From Cyprinodon diabolis (Eukaryota; Chordata; Actinopteri; Cyprinodontiformes; Cyprinodontidae), in the NCBI GenBank assembly GCA_030533445.1, contig CM060065.1, positions 4,663,474-4,727,473 of the forward strand: a stretch of 64,000 nucleotides of DNA, given 5' to 3'. The notes beneath the pieces are model-generated. The model did not search any database. It saw only the letters and a list, made by a program, of their open reading frames with translations, and was not told the DNA's origin. Shown in pieces: positions 49,271 through 62,453 of the stretch. The first letter of the stretch is position 1. Each line of letters starts with the position of its first letter. The position numbers and the translations under genes were made by a program.

Positions 49271-50382
49271 ATTGCTGGTAATTACTTCAGTCAACCAGTT
49301 ATCCTCACACACACACACACATTCACCCCAACACTCACCTCTGTGTTTTTAATTGGTTTATTAGTTTACTGACTAGTTTTGGAAACTAAAAAAAAAGACC
49401 ACGGTATGCAGAAGTTTTAATCATTGTTAGCGTTTCAGAAATAGAAATCAATTGACCTTATCCGCACTAAATTAGATAAAATAATTAATTAAAACAAATG
49501 AGGTGGATAAACAGAAACTTCAGAAACCTTTCTATAAACTGTAAAAATTGTTTTGCCGGCTTATTTTCATTTAACTACCCTCAAACTATTCATTTGACGC
49601 CACTTAAAATTCCCCAAGGCTTTATGCCAATAATGAACTGCAGTTCTGTTAGCTGTTGTTTCTTCTTTGATATGTGTGAGTGCCTGCACATGTATTATTC
49701 ATACGGATGTGTGTGTAGGTGTGTGTGTATTGTTTGTAAGAGCTCATGAGCTAAATGCACTGTAAGGTGAATTGGAGAATTGAGCTTTTCATGGTGAAAT
49801 GTTCTTGTTAGAGTAAAATATGCTTATTCAAATCCCTGGTGGAATTTTCAGTTTTAGCAAGGCAGTCAATTTGTGGACAAGCTGGCCCAGGGTCCATGGA
49901 TTCCCAATGTAAGCCACTTGCTGGGAAATGTTGCAAAATGACAGTGTTTTCAATGCTTGCTGTGCCAGCAACACTTTCTACTACTTTGTAAAGTAGGAGC
50001 ATAACTTCTGTTTCACCACATGTCCGTCTGTAGCGTTGCGCAGTGAGTCCTTCTCTTTGGTACGAGGTACCTGGTCAGTCAGGAACATCAGGGATGAGAA
50101 CATTGGCAGTTCGGTGTCCAAGTGAAGAGTTTCTATGGTAACCCCTGAATTAGGGAGAAGCAAAAAGCACTGGACCCTGTAGATCTTCCTCAAAGTTTCC
50201 AAAGTTGTTTTCTATCACTTCTATCACTATCCAGTGGTGGGCCGTTTTCGGCATTAACATGCTGCGTTAATGGCGATAGATAAAATATCGCCATTAATTA
50301 ATGATACACCTTCGTGGTGTGTATCAAGTAATGGAGGGGGCGTTTCCAAAGGCCCATCAAGGAAAGGTGAGCAACATTTCTA

Positions 50383-50710
50383 CAGTAATAGCCATTCAAA
50401 ATTTTCCCACTTTCCTTGATGGGCCCTTGGTTGGTCCTTGGCTGGTCCTCTAAAATTCCTTTTTAAATGTCAATCTATGTACTAAAATATTCAGTCATGA
50501 TTTGTTGACATGAAGATCTAAAGAGAAGCATCATCTCCTGGTCTGAACCTGTGATTTAGTGAACAGGTGAAGTCAGAGTAAAAAAATATGCAAGAGGGGG
50601 TCAGTCCAGTTTCTGGAAGTTGGAGAGGATTTCACTGGGAATTGCAGGGAAGTGGCCTGCCATTCGCCTGCCGTTTGACTGGGAAGGGACATTTTAAAAG
50701 GCTGCGACTG
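50383..50710. mobile_element. TA-flanked CAGT-ended MITE, copy 3
   Basis: TA (50381-50382), CAGTAATAGCCATTCAAAAT; right end AAAGGCTGCGACTG followed by TA (50711-50712). 328 bp. It carries CCTTGATGGGCCCTTGG and ATCATCTCCTGGTC, shared with copies 1 and 2. It lies 225 bases upstream of cadherin exon D. Confidence 0.7.
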
Positions 50711-50935
50711 TACCAAGTCCAGGCTCAGGTGGTTTCTAGGTATAAATGATGTCCCTTCAGGTATGTCTGGTCGTAATACCCACAGTAAGACAAAAAAGTC
50801 AAATTGCATCTTAGAAAAAAGAAATGTCTACAAAGACCCAGGAATTACCATAATTGAAAGATTTCTACCAACAACACTACTTTTTAAGCTGTTCTGACTT
50901 TGTTTTTTTCCTGTTGTATTCTTTCCTGCCCATAG

Positions 50936-51185
50936 TGTCTGCCAACGATTGCGACTCAGGAGCCAATGCGGATTTGACCTATTACACCCTAAGTCCAGAC
51001 TTCATCATTTCCCCTCATGGGACCGTGTTCCCAGCAGGGCCCCTGGACTACGAAAGACCGAATCACCTGTACGAGTTTGTTGTCATGGCAGTTGACAAGG
51101 GAGAGGCCCCTCGCACAGGGACGACGACAGTACGGATTAGAATGGCCAACATCAACGATGAGGCACCTGAGTTTTCCCAACACAT
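50936..51185 (+). CDS. Type III cadherin, exon D
   Basis: The acceptor CCCATAG ends at 50935 and a consensus donor GTGAGT starts at 51186; the exon begins two bases into a codon and ends in phase 2. It encodes most of one EC repeat: VSANDCDSGANADLTYYTL, ISPHGTVFPAGPLDYERPN, LYEFVVMAVDKGEAPRTG and TVRIRMANINDEAPEFSQH. NINDEAPEF is the calcium-binding linker to the following repeat, whose start is in an exon outside the recognised sequence. The YEFVVMAVDKGEPP-like strand and PEFSQ ending strongly recall the type III neural cadherins. The next exon must begin with one base completing the codon. Confidence 0.9.
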
Positions 51186-51686
51186 GTGAGTAAGAGCAGC
51201 ACAGCCCACTCCCAGTTGATGGCTAAGAGGCCTGTGGTCATCTGCAGAAATATTTTTGATTATAAAATGAATTTGAAGGAAAAGTCCAGTCAGCAAGGAA
51301 TGATCAACAGATCATTATTTATACCTAAAACTAATACATTCGTAGTGATTTAATGAATTTAGCATCAATCAGTAAAAAAAAAAGAAAAATTATTTCCATT
51401 GCAATCACTGAGTCCTGGAGCGTCCATTTTTGCCCAAATATAGAAAAAACATGTAATTCCAGCCGTCTTCCAGCAGTGATGTTGCGGTGCGGTAAGCCTA
51501 GCGCCATTCTCCCTGCTTTACAAGCAAAATCAATGGGAACTACTAGACACATCCGCAATCAACAACAATTATTGAAGATTTCCAGAGGACTTCACCATTG
51601 AAATTCACCAGAGCTATAGTTAAATTGACAACGCCCACATTCATGGATTTGCCATTGAACTTCTGGCCAAAGTAAAGCACGTAATA

Positions 51687-51746
51687 TGTAGCCAACATTT
51701 GGAAGAAGAATTTTTTCAAGATGACTTGGATAATAGCATGTAGTGA
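51687..51746 (+). pseudogene. Possible THAP zinc-finger fragment
   Basis: A short frame reads ICSQHLEEEFFQDDLDNSM then stops. CSxHxxxxxF is the second half of the C2CH zinc site of THAP domains (usual form VCSxHFxxxDF), found in P-element-type transposases and THAP proteins. No first CxxC half is clear upstream. It may be a relic of a THAP-containing transposon; weak evidence. Confidence 0.3.
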
Positions 51747-53709
51747 CAAACACCAGATACAGCACTGAGACTTGATCAACAGCCGATACCGCACTGTGAC
51801 GTCACAAACCGGTAGGTGGCAGTAGTGTTCTTTGACAAACATGGGTTCCTCCAGTAAGGCACATGAAAAATGTGCTGAAATGAAAATTACTCTTAATTAA
51901 AAACAATAATCATTTATTGAAAGTACTTTCAGAAGTTTGGATTCTGAATATGACTGGACTTCTCCTTTAAAACCAACATGCATAGAAAGAAACAATGGGT
52001 TTGCTGGATTGGAAATTTTGAAGTGTAGCAAAAAAACATTTTTTCCAACTAGTAATTCTTTTTTTTTCCATCCAAATATCCTGAGAATCCATTTAAGGAG
52101 ACATTCTAGATTTAGTAGGAAGCAATTAAATGTGTCCTCTTTAACAAACCTTGTTGATTCACAGTGCAGAATTGGTTTCCCTCTTGATAATGACTTTCCT
52201 TACAGCTGGAGCTGTCCTCTTTGAAATGTATGTAATTTTGTACTGAAGGACATAGAGAGCCTAATTGTTATTGCTGCATGTTACAGAAGAACATATTGGC
52301 TTCAGACATCTTGAAATCAATCCGTCTTTGTTTGATTTCTTACATTTTATTTCTTGTTGCTCTTCAGCCACTGATTAGGATGTGTGAGTTGTTTAAATGC
52401 ACCATAAGCACACCTTGCAAACTGATCTGACATCATGGAAGTGAAGCTTTCACATCAGGGGGATTTACTATTGGACAATACTAGGCAGTTGCTTAGGGTC
52501 CCAAGCTCCTGAGGGCCCATAAAACTCTGTTTACATGTATGGTTAATACAACTATTCCTTATTTTTGCACATTAATTATATTTTTGATAAAAAATCGTTT
52601 TGCTAGAATGCCATCAGAACACTTATAATAATTAGTGTGTCTCAGCCCCACCGCCTTCAGTGTCCACCACATTGGATCTGCCCATTTGCTACACATGTTC
52701 AGAAAGGTCCAAACAGACAGCAGCAAACCATTTGTGAACAACCAGCAGGAAGAGCAGTGTTGCCAACTTAGCGCTTTTGTCACTATATTTAGCGACTTTT
52801 TAGGCCCCTCTAGTACTTTGATTTCAAAGTAGCACCCAGAGCCAAACCTAGTGACTTTTTTCTGCTACTGGAGACTTTGACTATGACATATAAAAGCAGC
52901 GAACTCTGCTCTCCAGAGTGAGTAGATTGGTAACCCCGCCTCCTGCTCTCCTCTATCTTGTCTGCTGTCATGATTCATGCAGCTATTATTTCATGCAAAT
53001 GAAAAATGGAGAACAGATAAGCAGATCATGGCTTGTCTACAGTGAAAAGAAGGACTGGGTTATTTACTTTTGCCTTTTTTGAAACAAAGGAAGGAGCAAT
53101 CAGCTAAGTGAGCTTAGTGCTTGGAAAAAATCTTTCATTCCTTTTGAGACAGCATGAAAAGTCAGCTGAGTACAAAACATAGAGAGGAAAACACCAAGAA
53201 AGGGGACAAGAAGAGAGGGACAAAATCTAGAACAGATAATGGATTTTCTATTATATTATATTTCTATTAACATGTCTGTATCTGTGTAATGGGTTTGTTT
53301 TGTGTGTTGTCTTCTCACCTCTGAGGCCCCTCTGCCTGTTTTTGCCTAGGGCCCCAGATTTCCTAAATCCTCCCCTGTTTCACATCACCAGAGAATATTA
53401 ATATTGGATAAAGATAACAAAACCCTTATGATGAGTACAATATTTGGATTCAGCGTTCCCTCGCCCGGACGCGGGTCACCGGGGCCCCGGGGCCCCACTC
53501 TGGAGCCAGGCCTGGAGAGGGGGGCACGATGGCGAGCGCCTGGTGGCCGGGCTTTTACCCATGGGGCCCGGCCGGGCTCAGCCCGAAGAGGAGACATGGG
53601 TCCCCCCTTACATGGGCCCACCACCCGTGAGAGGGGCCATAGGGGTCGGGTGCAATGTGTGTTGGGTGGCGGCCGGGGGAGGGGACCCTGGCGGTCCGAT
53701 CCTCGGCTG

Positions 53710-54795
53710 CAGAAGCTGGCTCTCGGGACGTGGAATGTCACCTCGCTGGTGGGGAAAGAGCCGGAGCTAGTGTGTGAGGCTGAGAGGTTCCGGATAGAAA
53801 TAGTCGGTCTCACCTCAACGCATGGTTCTGGTTCCGGAACCAGTCTCCTTGAGAGGGGCTGGACATACTTCCACTCTGGAGTTACCCACGGTGAGAGGCG
53901 CCGGGCAGGAGTGGGCATACTTGTTGCCCCCCATCTCGGCGCCTGTACGTTGGGGTTTACTCCGGTGAACGAGAGGGTAGCCTCCCTCCGCCTACGGGTG
54001 GGGGGACGGGTTCTGACTGTTGTCTGTGCTTAAGGGCCGAACAACAGTTCAGATTACCCACCCTTCTTGGAGTCCTTAGAGGGGGTACTGGAGGGTGCCC
54101 CTCCTGGGGACTCCCTTGTTCTGCTGGGAGACTTCAACGCTCACGTGGGCAATGAAAGTGAGACCTGGAGGGGCGTGGTTGGGAGGAATGGCCGCCCTGA
54201 TCTGAACTCGAGTGGTGTTCTGTTGTTGGACTTCTGTGCTCGTCATGGATTGTTCATAACGAACACCATGTTCAAGCATAAGGGTGTCCATATGTGCACA
54301 TGGCACCAGGACACCCTAGGCCGCAGTTCGATGATCGACTTTGTCATCGTTTCATCGGACTTGCGGCCGTATGTCTTGGACACTCCGGTGAAGAGAGGTG
54401 CTGAGCTTTCCACTGACCACTACCTGGTGGTGAGTTGGCTCCGGTGGTGGGGGAGGATGCCGGTCAGACCTGGCAGGCCCAAACGTGTTGTGACGGTCTG
54501 CTGGGAACGTCTGGCGGAGTCCCCTGTTAGGCGGAGCTTTAACTCCCATCTCCGGCAGAACTTCGAACACATCCCGGGGGAGGTGGGGGACATTGAGTCC
54601 GAGTGGATCATGTTCCGTTCCTCCATTGTCGAGGCGGCTTATCTGAGCTGCGGCCGCAAGGTTGTCGGTGCCTGTCGTGGCGGCAACCCTCAAACCCGTT
54701 GGTGGACACCTCCGGTGAGGGATGCTGTCAGGTTGAAGAAGGAGGCCTATCGGGCCTTTTTGGCCTGTGGGACTCCGGAATCAGCTGATGGGTAG
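53710..54795 (+). pseudogene. RTE-type AP endonuclease domain
   Basis: One frame (interrupted by a TAA at 54031) carries [52 protein letters not shown] and STDHYLVV. These are the metal-binding and catalytic blocks of APE-type LINE endonucleases, which nick the target DNA. The TAA interrupts between VVCA and [13 protein letters not shown] connector region follows ([36 protein letters not shown]) and the frame ends in a TAG at 54793-54795. Confidence 0.88.
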
Positions 54796-56620
54796 GGGCG
54801 AAGCGGCATGCGGCTCAGATGGTTGCTGAGGCAAAAACTCGGGTGTGGGAGGAGTTTGGAGAGGCCACGGAGAAAGACTTCCGCATGGCTCCGAAGCGAT
54901 TCTGGTCCGCCATCCGGCATCTCAGGAGGGGGAAGCGGTGCAGCACCAACACTGTTTATAGTCGGGATGGTGTGCTGTTGACCTCGACTCGGGACGTTGT
55001 GGGTCGGTGGGCGGAATACTTCGAAGACCTCCTCAATCCCACCAACATGTCTTCCATTGAGGAAGCTGGGCCTGGGGACTCTGGACTGGGCTCTCCAATC
55101 TCTGTGGGCGAGGTCACCGAGGTGGTTAAAAAGCTCCTTGGTGGCAGGGCCCCGGGGGTGGATGAGATCCGCCCGGAGTTCCTCAAGGTCCTGGATGTTG
55201 TAGGGTTGTGTTGGCTGACGCGACTCTTCAACATTGCATGGACATCGGGGGCAGTCCCCCTGGATTGGCAGACTGGGGTGGTGGTCCCCCTATTCAAAAA
55301 GGGGGACCGGAGGGTGTGCTCCAATTACAGGGGAGTCACACTCTTAAGCCTCCCCGGCAAGGTCTATTCGGGGGTGCTGGAGAGGAGGGTCAGTCGGATA
55401 GTCGAACCTCGGATTCAGGAAGAGCAGTGTGGTTTCCGTCCTGGTCGTGGAACGCTGGACCAGCTCTACACCCTCAGCAGGGTCCTGGAGGGTGCATGGG
55501 AGTTCGCCCAACCAGTCTACATGTGCTTTGTGGACTTGGAGAAGGCGTTCGACCGTGTCCCTCGGGGGGCCCTGTGGGGGGTTCTCCGGGAGTACGAGGT
55601 GCCGGGCCCTTTGATACGGGCTGTCAGGTCCCTGTATGACCGGTGTCAGAGTCTGGTCCGCATTGCCGACAGTAAGTCGGGCTCGTTTCCAGTGAGAGTT
55701 GGACTCCGCCAGGGCTGCCCTTTGTCACCAATTCTGTTCATTACCTTCATGGACAGAATTTCTAGGCACAGCCAAGGTGTTGAGGGGATCCGTTTTGGTG
55801 GCCTTAGGATTGCGTCTCTGCTTTTCGCAGATGATGTGGTCCTATTGGCTTCATCAGGTCGTGACCTGCAGCTCTCGCTGGATCGGTTCGCAGCCGAGTG
55901 TGAAGCGGCCGGGATGGGGATTAGTGCCTCCAAATCCGAGGCCATGGTGTTGAGCCGGAAAAGGGTAGAGTGCCTTCTCCGGGTCAGGGGGGGTGTCCTG
56001 CCCCAAGTGGAGGAGTTTAGGTATCTTGGGATCTTGTTCACGAATGAGGGAAGAAGGGAGCGGGAGATCGACAGGCGGATTGGTGCAGCGTCTGCCGTGA
56101 AGCGGGCGCTGTACCGGTCCGTCCTGGTGAAGAGAGAGCTGAGTCAAAAAGCGAAGCTCTCGATTTACCGGTCGATCTACGTTCCTACCCTCATCTATGG
56201 TCATGAACTCTGGGTCATGACCGAAAGAATGAGATCGCGGATACAAGCAGCCGAAATGGGTTTCCTCCGTAGGGTGGCTGGGCTCTCCCTTAGAGATAGG
56301 GTGAGAAGCTCGGTCATCCGGGAGGGACTCGGAGTAGAGCCGCTGCTCCTCCACGTCGAGAGGAGCCAGTTGAGGTGGCTTGGGCATCTGTTTAGGATGC
56401 CTCCTGGACGCCTCCCTGGTGAGGTGTTCCGGGCACGTCCCACCGGGGGGAGGCCCCGGGGAAGGCCCAGGACACGCTGGAGAGACTATGTTTCTCGGCC
56501 GGCCTGGGAACGCCTTGGGGTTCCTTCTGAAGAGCTGGAAGAGGTGGCTGGGGAGAGGGAAGTCTGGGCCTCCCTTCTTAAGCTGCTACCCCCGGATAAG
56601 CGGAGGAAGATGGATGGATG
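54796..56620 (+). pseudogene. RTE-type reverse transcriptase
   Basis: Continues the LINE polyprotein in another frame from about 54819. RT blocks: [92 protein letters not shown] (FADD near residue 336 of the open stretch) and [12 protein letters not shown]. The C-terminal half has the usual RTE end with [20 protein letters not shown] and [16 protein letters not shown]. The frame itself is open for over 600 codons and runs into the GATG tail, so it is the better preserved half. Confidence 0.9.
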
Positions 56621-56621
56621 G

Positions 56622-56657
<36 letters not shown>

Positions 56658-56698
56658 ATGGATGGATGGATGGATGGATGGATGGATGGATGGATGGA
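56609..56698. repeat. (GATG)n tail of the RTE LINE
   Basis: About 90 bases of GATG repeats with one GACG unit, joined directly to the last codons of the element. It is the LINE 3' terminus rather than an independent microsatellite. Confidence 0.93.
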
Positions 56699-57520
56699 GA
56701 ACAAAACTAGATTAAGGAAAATCAAGTAATTCAGATAATTGTTTTGTTCAAAAAATGTTGTGATTAATGAAGGGAATTGAAAAGCTTTGGATAGCTGTTA
56801 ACTTTTTAACATCCATATCATTTTTTTTTTTCTCTTCATTTTGTACACCTTAAGATCCAGTTGAACATTTCGTTTACTCTGAATGATCCATTTGGATAAA
56901 TGTACAGTATTTTCTCCCAGCTGGCACACAGGATCCCCACTGTGTCACGATGAAGGTCTTTTTTATTATATTCTCAGAAACCTCATTGCTTCGTAGAAAT
57001 GTTTTATGCAGCCTTGATACAGAGTATCTGAGAATGGGTGGTGTTTAAATGTTATTGTACAGTAGCTGAATTAGTCAGACTTTTGCAAAGCCACTCAGAA
57101 AATGTCCTTCCTGGAGTGATTATTAGCGGCCTTGCTTCTGTGCTGAGGCTGCTTGTCCCGCTACGGAATCAAACTGAGGGGCTTAGGGTCCGCCACTAAC
57201 GCACAGAGATCCTTCGGCTCGATTTTCTGGTAGAAAGCAAAATTAATAACAATTATCATTCGGGTGTCTAGGAAACAAAGCAGCTGAAGTTATTATACAA
57301 CAGTTAGACAGTTAGACTTTCAGATTCTAATAGGCTGAGCTAGTTTTAAACATCATACAGGACTTTATGGGCTAAATTATTCTGATGATCTGAGTCATAG
57401 GCTGCATGGAACCACAGTTTGTAGCACTGATGCCTTGGGTCTGGTGTTTACCCCACCTTTCATTTCAGTTTAGCTATCTACAGATGCAATTCAAATGTTG
57501 TTACCTCTGGCTTGGGGGTT

Positions 57521-57556
<36 letters not shown>

Positions 57557-57614
57557 TGGATGGATGGATGGATGGATGGATGGATGGATGGATGGATGGA
57601 TGGATGGATGGATG
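57521..57614. repeat. (TGGC)n then (TGGA)n compound microsatellite
   Basis: Eight or so TGGC units followed by about fourteen TGGA units. The second half has the same unit as the RTE tail 0.8 kb upstream, but no LINE sequence precedes it. Confidence 0.93.
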
Positions 57615-59349
57615 ACATCTGTCTTGCCTGTTAACTTAGAGCTTTACTTTGTGGGATTGTCCCTTTATTTGTGGAAAATCATAAAATATTTGCTTTATAT
57701 ACTAAAAAAAAAAAAAAAAAAAACAATGTCTAGTTTCATACCTGGACAGAGACAGAGCCCAGTGTTCCTGCATATTCAGGTTGGACCCTTGCAGCTGCTT
57801 CCAAATTCAGCACAGCAGCTGTCGTTAACACCCCCCACCCACCCTTGCTGCTGTGGCGCCTCCATCTTTTAATTGCTTGATTCTGTGGCAGAGAGTTGGG
57901 CAGATTGGTAGGCATGTAAATCAACCATGCCCAGCAGCACCCACAGGAGGTCCTGAGCCCAAACTTTACACGTCTGTAAGTGTATTCTGTAAGAGAGGGA
58001 GACAGAGGGAAATACGGTCTGGGTACAGAAAAGTAATGTAGTTTTAAAACGCATTTATATGAAAATGAATCTAAATGGCATGACTGGTATAGTTTAAGAG
58101 ATGCATGTGTGTGTTTGCATCCGTACGAGTACGATCCAGCTGGGCTGTATTGATTTAATGACAGTGACAGCAGAATAATCAGTTTCTTCCTTCATGACCC
58201 TCGGCTTTCTCCTGCAGCTGACCCAGAAATCCCATTTGATCATACAAATACACACACACACACACACACTTATTCAAAGTCATTCAGGCAGTCTCACATG
58301 TTCTGTCCTCTGTATGTTCATTTAAATATATCCATGGTGCTTTTGATGAATTAGTCCTCAGTCTTGGGACAAAGCGTATGATGAAAACACAGGAAATTAA
58401 AGCATAAGATGGAGGGCTCATTAAATATGTCATTATTCAGGCAGAAAAAGTGGCCTGTTTTTCTCAAACTCTGGTAATGAGCAGCCGCGCGGGGCTGTAC
58501 TTGTTTTGTCGGGTCAAGAGGGATGGCTGTCTAAACACTCAAGTTTCACTGCAGATTTTATATCCAAGCTTTTATAATTCTTCAAATCGTTGTGATATTT
58601 TGAGCCTTAATTTTTGTGTTCTGCTATTTAAACTAAACTTACCCGTCTGGTGTTTGGGGGGAATTAACGCTGAACAGTACCCAATAAAGCGCTGTGCTTA
58701 ATAAAACAAGCGGCTTAACAAACTTGAATTAAGCGAGTAATAATTTAAAACAAGATGTGAATTTAATTTAATTCAGATTATTTATATAGCACACTAAGCA
58801 TGCTTGTAGCGACAGGGGAGAGGAAAAACTCCCTTTTAACAGGAAGAAAACCTCCAGCAGAACCAGGCTCAGTGTGAGCGGCCATCTGCTGAGGCTGACT
58901 GGGGTTCAAGGAGACAGAAGCAGAGACACAAAAAGCAGCTGTAAAAGGCGGCCCCGTCCAGGAAGCACACAACCAGGCAGACGAGCTCCGAGCCAGCTCC
59001 CATGTCAGAAAATGAAGAAAGCACATCCAGCCAGTCACAGTCAGAGAAACAGGACTACACTGGAAAACAGGCAGATCTCCAGAATCTATAAACAAAGGTT
59101 GATGGCAGCAGCACGGCTGATATTTCTCTCCAGGATGGCGTCACAGCCAAATAGGAACAGACGAGGCAAAGCTAATATGAGAAAAAGCAGAGAGAGCATA
59201 ACGTTACAGTTTGAACTAACAGATTCTGCAGATTGGGAGAATAGAGATAGAATGAAGCAGAATGATGAAATAGGGGTGTCTATGTCCTCCAAAAGTCTAA
59301 GCATATAGCAGCATAACTATAGAGATAGCTCAGGATAACCTGAGCCACT

Positions 59350-62339
59350 CTAACTATAAGCTTTATCAAAAAGGAAAGTTTTAAGCCTAGCCTTAAAAGT
59401 AGACAGGGTGTCTGCCTCACAGACTAAAACTGGTAGTTGGTTCCACAGGAGAGGAGCCTGATAACTAAAAGATCTGCCTCCCATTCTATTTTCAGAAATT
59501 CTAGGAACCACTAGTAAACCTGCAGATTGAGAGCGAAGTGCTCTGTTAGGAACATAAGGGACAATCAGATCTCTGATATCAGATGGAGCTTGGCCATTTA
59601 AGGCTTTATATGTGAGAAGGAGGATTTTAAATTCTATTCTGGATTTAACAGGAAGCCAATGAAGAGAAGCCAGGATAGGAGAGATATGATCTCTCTTTTT
59701 AATTTTCATTAGAACTCTGGCTGCAGCATTTTGGATCAGCTGAAGGCTTTTAACTACAGTTTGTGGACTTTCTGATAGTAAAGAATTACAATAGTCCAGC
59801 CTTGAAGTAACAAATGCATGGACTAGTTTCTAAGCATCACCCCTGGATAGGTTTCTAATTTTTGCAATATTCCTCAGATGAAATAAGGAAATTCTAGAAA
59901 CCTCTTTGATCTGGGATTTAAATGACAGGTCCTGATCAAAAGCAATACCGAGATTTTTTACTTTATTATCTGAAATCAGTTTAATCCCATCCAAATGAAG
60001 TGACTGACTAGTAAGCTTATTTTTCAAAGACTCTTATCCAAAGACTGTAACTTCTGTTTTGTCTGCATTCAGAAGGAGAAAGTTAAGAGTCATCCAGGTT
60101 TGTATTACTTTAAGAAATACCTGTAATCTATGTAAAGGGTTAGCTTTATCTGGATTTATAGACAGATATAGCTGGGTCTCAATTTTTCATCTGTTATGCT
60201 AATGAGCATAACAGTGAAAATTAACTCTACCGATTGGGAGCATATATATAGTAAAGAGAATTGGTCCAAGTACTGCTCCCTGTGGTACTCCACAGGTAAC
60301 CTTTGAGCATGAGGAAGATTTGTCAATAACATTATCAAACTGAAATTGATCAGATAGATAAGATTTAAACCAGTCTAGTGCTGTACCTTTAATTCCAACA
60401 AAATATTCAAGTCTTTCTAAAAAAAATATTATGATCAACTGTATCAAATGCTACACTGAGATCCAACAGGACCAGCACAGATACAAGTCCATTATCTGAG
60501 GCCATGAAAATATCATTAGCAACCTTCCCCAGAGCTGTTTCAGTACTATGATGAGCTCTAAAGTCAGACTGAAACTCTTCAAAAAGTTCATTATGGTGTA
60601 AGTGATCGCACACTTGTTTGGCAACTACTTTCTAAAGAATTTTAGATAAGAATGGAAGATTGGATATAGGTCTATAATTGACCAAGTATTCTGGGTCAAG
60701 AGATGGTTTCTTCAGCAGAGGTTTAATTACAGCCACCTTAAAAGCCTTTGGTACATACCCCTGTAACAGAGATAGATTATTGGCATCTAAATTCAAAGGG
60801 AATGCCTCCTGAAATAACCTGGTTGGAACTGGATCTAACATACAAATTGAAGGCTTAGATGAAGACAATAATTTTGCTAACTCTGAAAGTTCAACTGGAT
60901 CAAAGCAGTCTAAACCCGGTTCAGATTCCATGATTACCTCAGATGCTGCCCCACCCTACAGAGACAAACCAATCGCGGATAGAGGAGTGCTAATGATCTT
61001 ATTTTTAATAAGATCAATCTTATTTATAAAGAATCCCATAAAATCATTACTTCTACGAGCAAGTGGAATGGACGGCTCAACTAAGCTATGGCTCTGGGTG
61101 AGTTTGGCAACTGTATTGAAAAGAAATCTAGGATTATTCTTATTCTCCTCTATTAAGGAGGATAAATCTGCTGCTCTTGCTTTACAAAGGGTCCTCTTAT
61201 ACAGCAGTAAACAATTTTTCCAGACTAGGTAGGATTCCCGTAGGCCTGTGGAACGATATTTTCTCTCCAGTTTCCTAGCATTTTGCTTCAAAGTGCGCAG
61301 CTCTGCATTAAACCATCAACAAAATCATCAACCTGTGAAGGGGAATAAGCTAAGCTTTTGCACTCTGCAGCAGTGCTCAGCGACACAGAGGAGAGAGAAA
61401 GTGAAGCAGATTCTTTAAAATTTATAACTGCACTATCTGATAATGATCTACTAAAACTGAATCTTCTTTTGGAGGAGGAGAACTCTGTTAAAGTAATTCT
61501 GAAAGTTATTAGAAAGTGGTCTAAGAGGACAGGGTTGTGAGGAAATACTGTTATTTCTTCATATTCTATGCCATATGTCAGCACAAGATCCAAAGTATGA
61601 AGATGAGAATGTGTGGGACTATTCACATTTTGAACAAAGCCAATAGTGTCTAAGATAGCATTAAAGGCTGCTCTTAAGCTATTGTCTTCAATGTCAGCAT
61701 GGATGTTAAAATCTCCCACTATGATGACCCTGTCAGTATTTAATACCAAATCAAAAAGGAACTCTGAAAACTCATCTAAAAACTCAGAGTAAGGACCTGG
61801 TGGACGATACAAAGTTACAAGAAAAATAGGTTTTCTTGCTATGCAATTTGGATGACGGAAATTAAGGGTTAAATGTTCAAAAGAGTTGTAAATATTAACT
61901 GCCTTGGGATAATCAGTAAGTCAGACTCAAAGATTGTTGCTACTCCTCCCCCTCGCCCAGAACTTCTAGGTATGTGAAAATTTAAATAGCTTAAAGGAGT
62001 TGCCACATTTATGCTAATATAATCCTCTTGCTGCAGCCAGGTTTCTGTAAGGCAACATAATTCAATGTGATTATCACAAATCAAGTTATTAACTAGCAGA
62101 CTTTTAGAGGAAAGAGATCTTATGTTAAACAGACCGCATTTAATTGTTTTAACTTTTTCCCCAATTGGAGTTATTTTAATTTTAATTAGATTATCATGAT
62201 TTACTCCTTTGGGAATATTTGCTAATTTATTAGATTTCGGTCGTGGGCAAGACACTGTCTGGATGGAGTAAAGAGTGGGTAACAGTAGAAAAGCTGCAGA
62301 GATGTGTGTTAAACTACAACTCTGCTTCCTGGTCTGCAC
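59350..62339 (-). pseudogene. L2 ORF2, multiply frameshifted
   Basis: Endonuclease and RT pieces in order on the minus strand: [10 protein letters not shown] and [10 protein letters not shown] (62200-62040), [12 protein letters not shown] (about 61715), [15 protein letters not shown] (about 60680), [13 protein letters not shown] (about 60465), GVPQGAVLGPILF (about 60290), and the C-terminus [17 protein letters not shown] (about 59450). At least four frame changes separate these, and the YADD segment near 60190 is damaged. Not functional. Confidence 0.88.
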
Positions 62340-62453
62340 CCTGGGTGGTCAGGGTTTTGGAGGACTAATAAATTTGGCCAGATTCCTAGAAAGAAGAGCT
62401 GCACCATCCAAAGTGGGATGGATGCCGTCTCTTGGAACCAGGCGAGTCTTTCC

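Larger units (their letters stand above)
39739..50935 (+). other. Cadherin intron of about 11.2 kb
   Basis: GT at 39739 to CCCATAG at 50935. It contains several antisense L2 tails, the second composite repeat and two copies of the TA-flanked MITE. I recognise nothing in 39739-42162, 43068-45589, 45926-47276, 47736-48060, 48385-49089, 49271-50380 and 50713-50935. Two spots (24850-25108 in the previous intron and 45030-45191 here) share a weak motif with GGCGGAGTTA and GATCATGACA, possibly old LTR remnants. Confidence 0.8.
53450..56698 (+). mobile_element. RTE/Rex3-like LINE, near full length, decayed
   Basis: A GC-rich 3.2-kb block in AT-rich surroundings. It encodes an AP endonuclease and a reverse transcriptase in one frame, broken by a TAA (54031-54033) and a TAG plus frameshift (54793-54818). 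It ends in (GATG)n, a tail I remember for Rex3, an RTE-clade element of teleosts. The octamer AACAAAAC occurs on both sides (53416-53423 and 56700-56707) and could be a target duplication, though the left copy is about 27 bases from the GC-rich start. Confidence 0.82.

Noticed and set aside
53385..53918. Minus-strand frame of 177 codons over the start of the RTE element
   Set aside because: It is antisense to the endonuclease region and long only because the sequence is GC-rich.
57557..57614. (TGGA)n as the tail of a second RTE LINE
   Set aside because: No LINE sequence precedes it; it is joined to a TGGC array and looks like an ordinary compound microsatellite.
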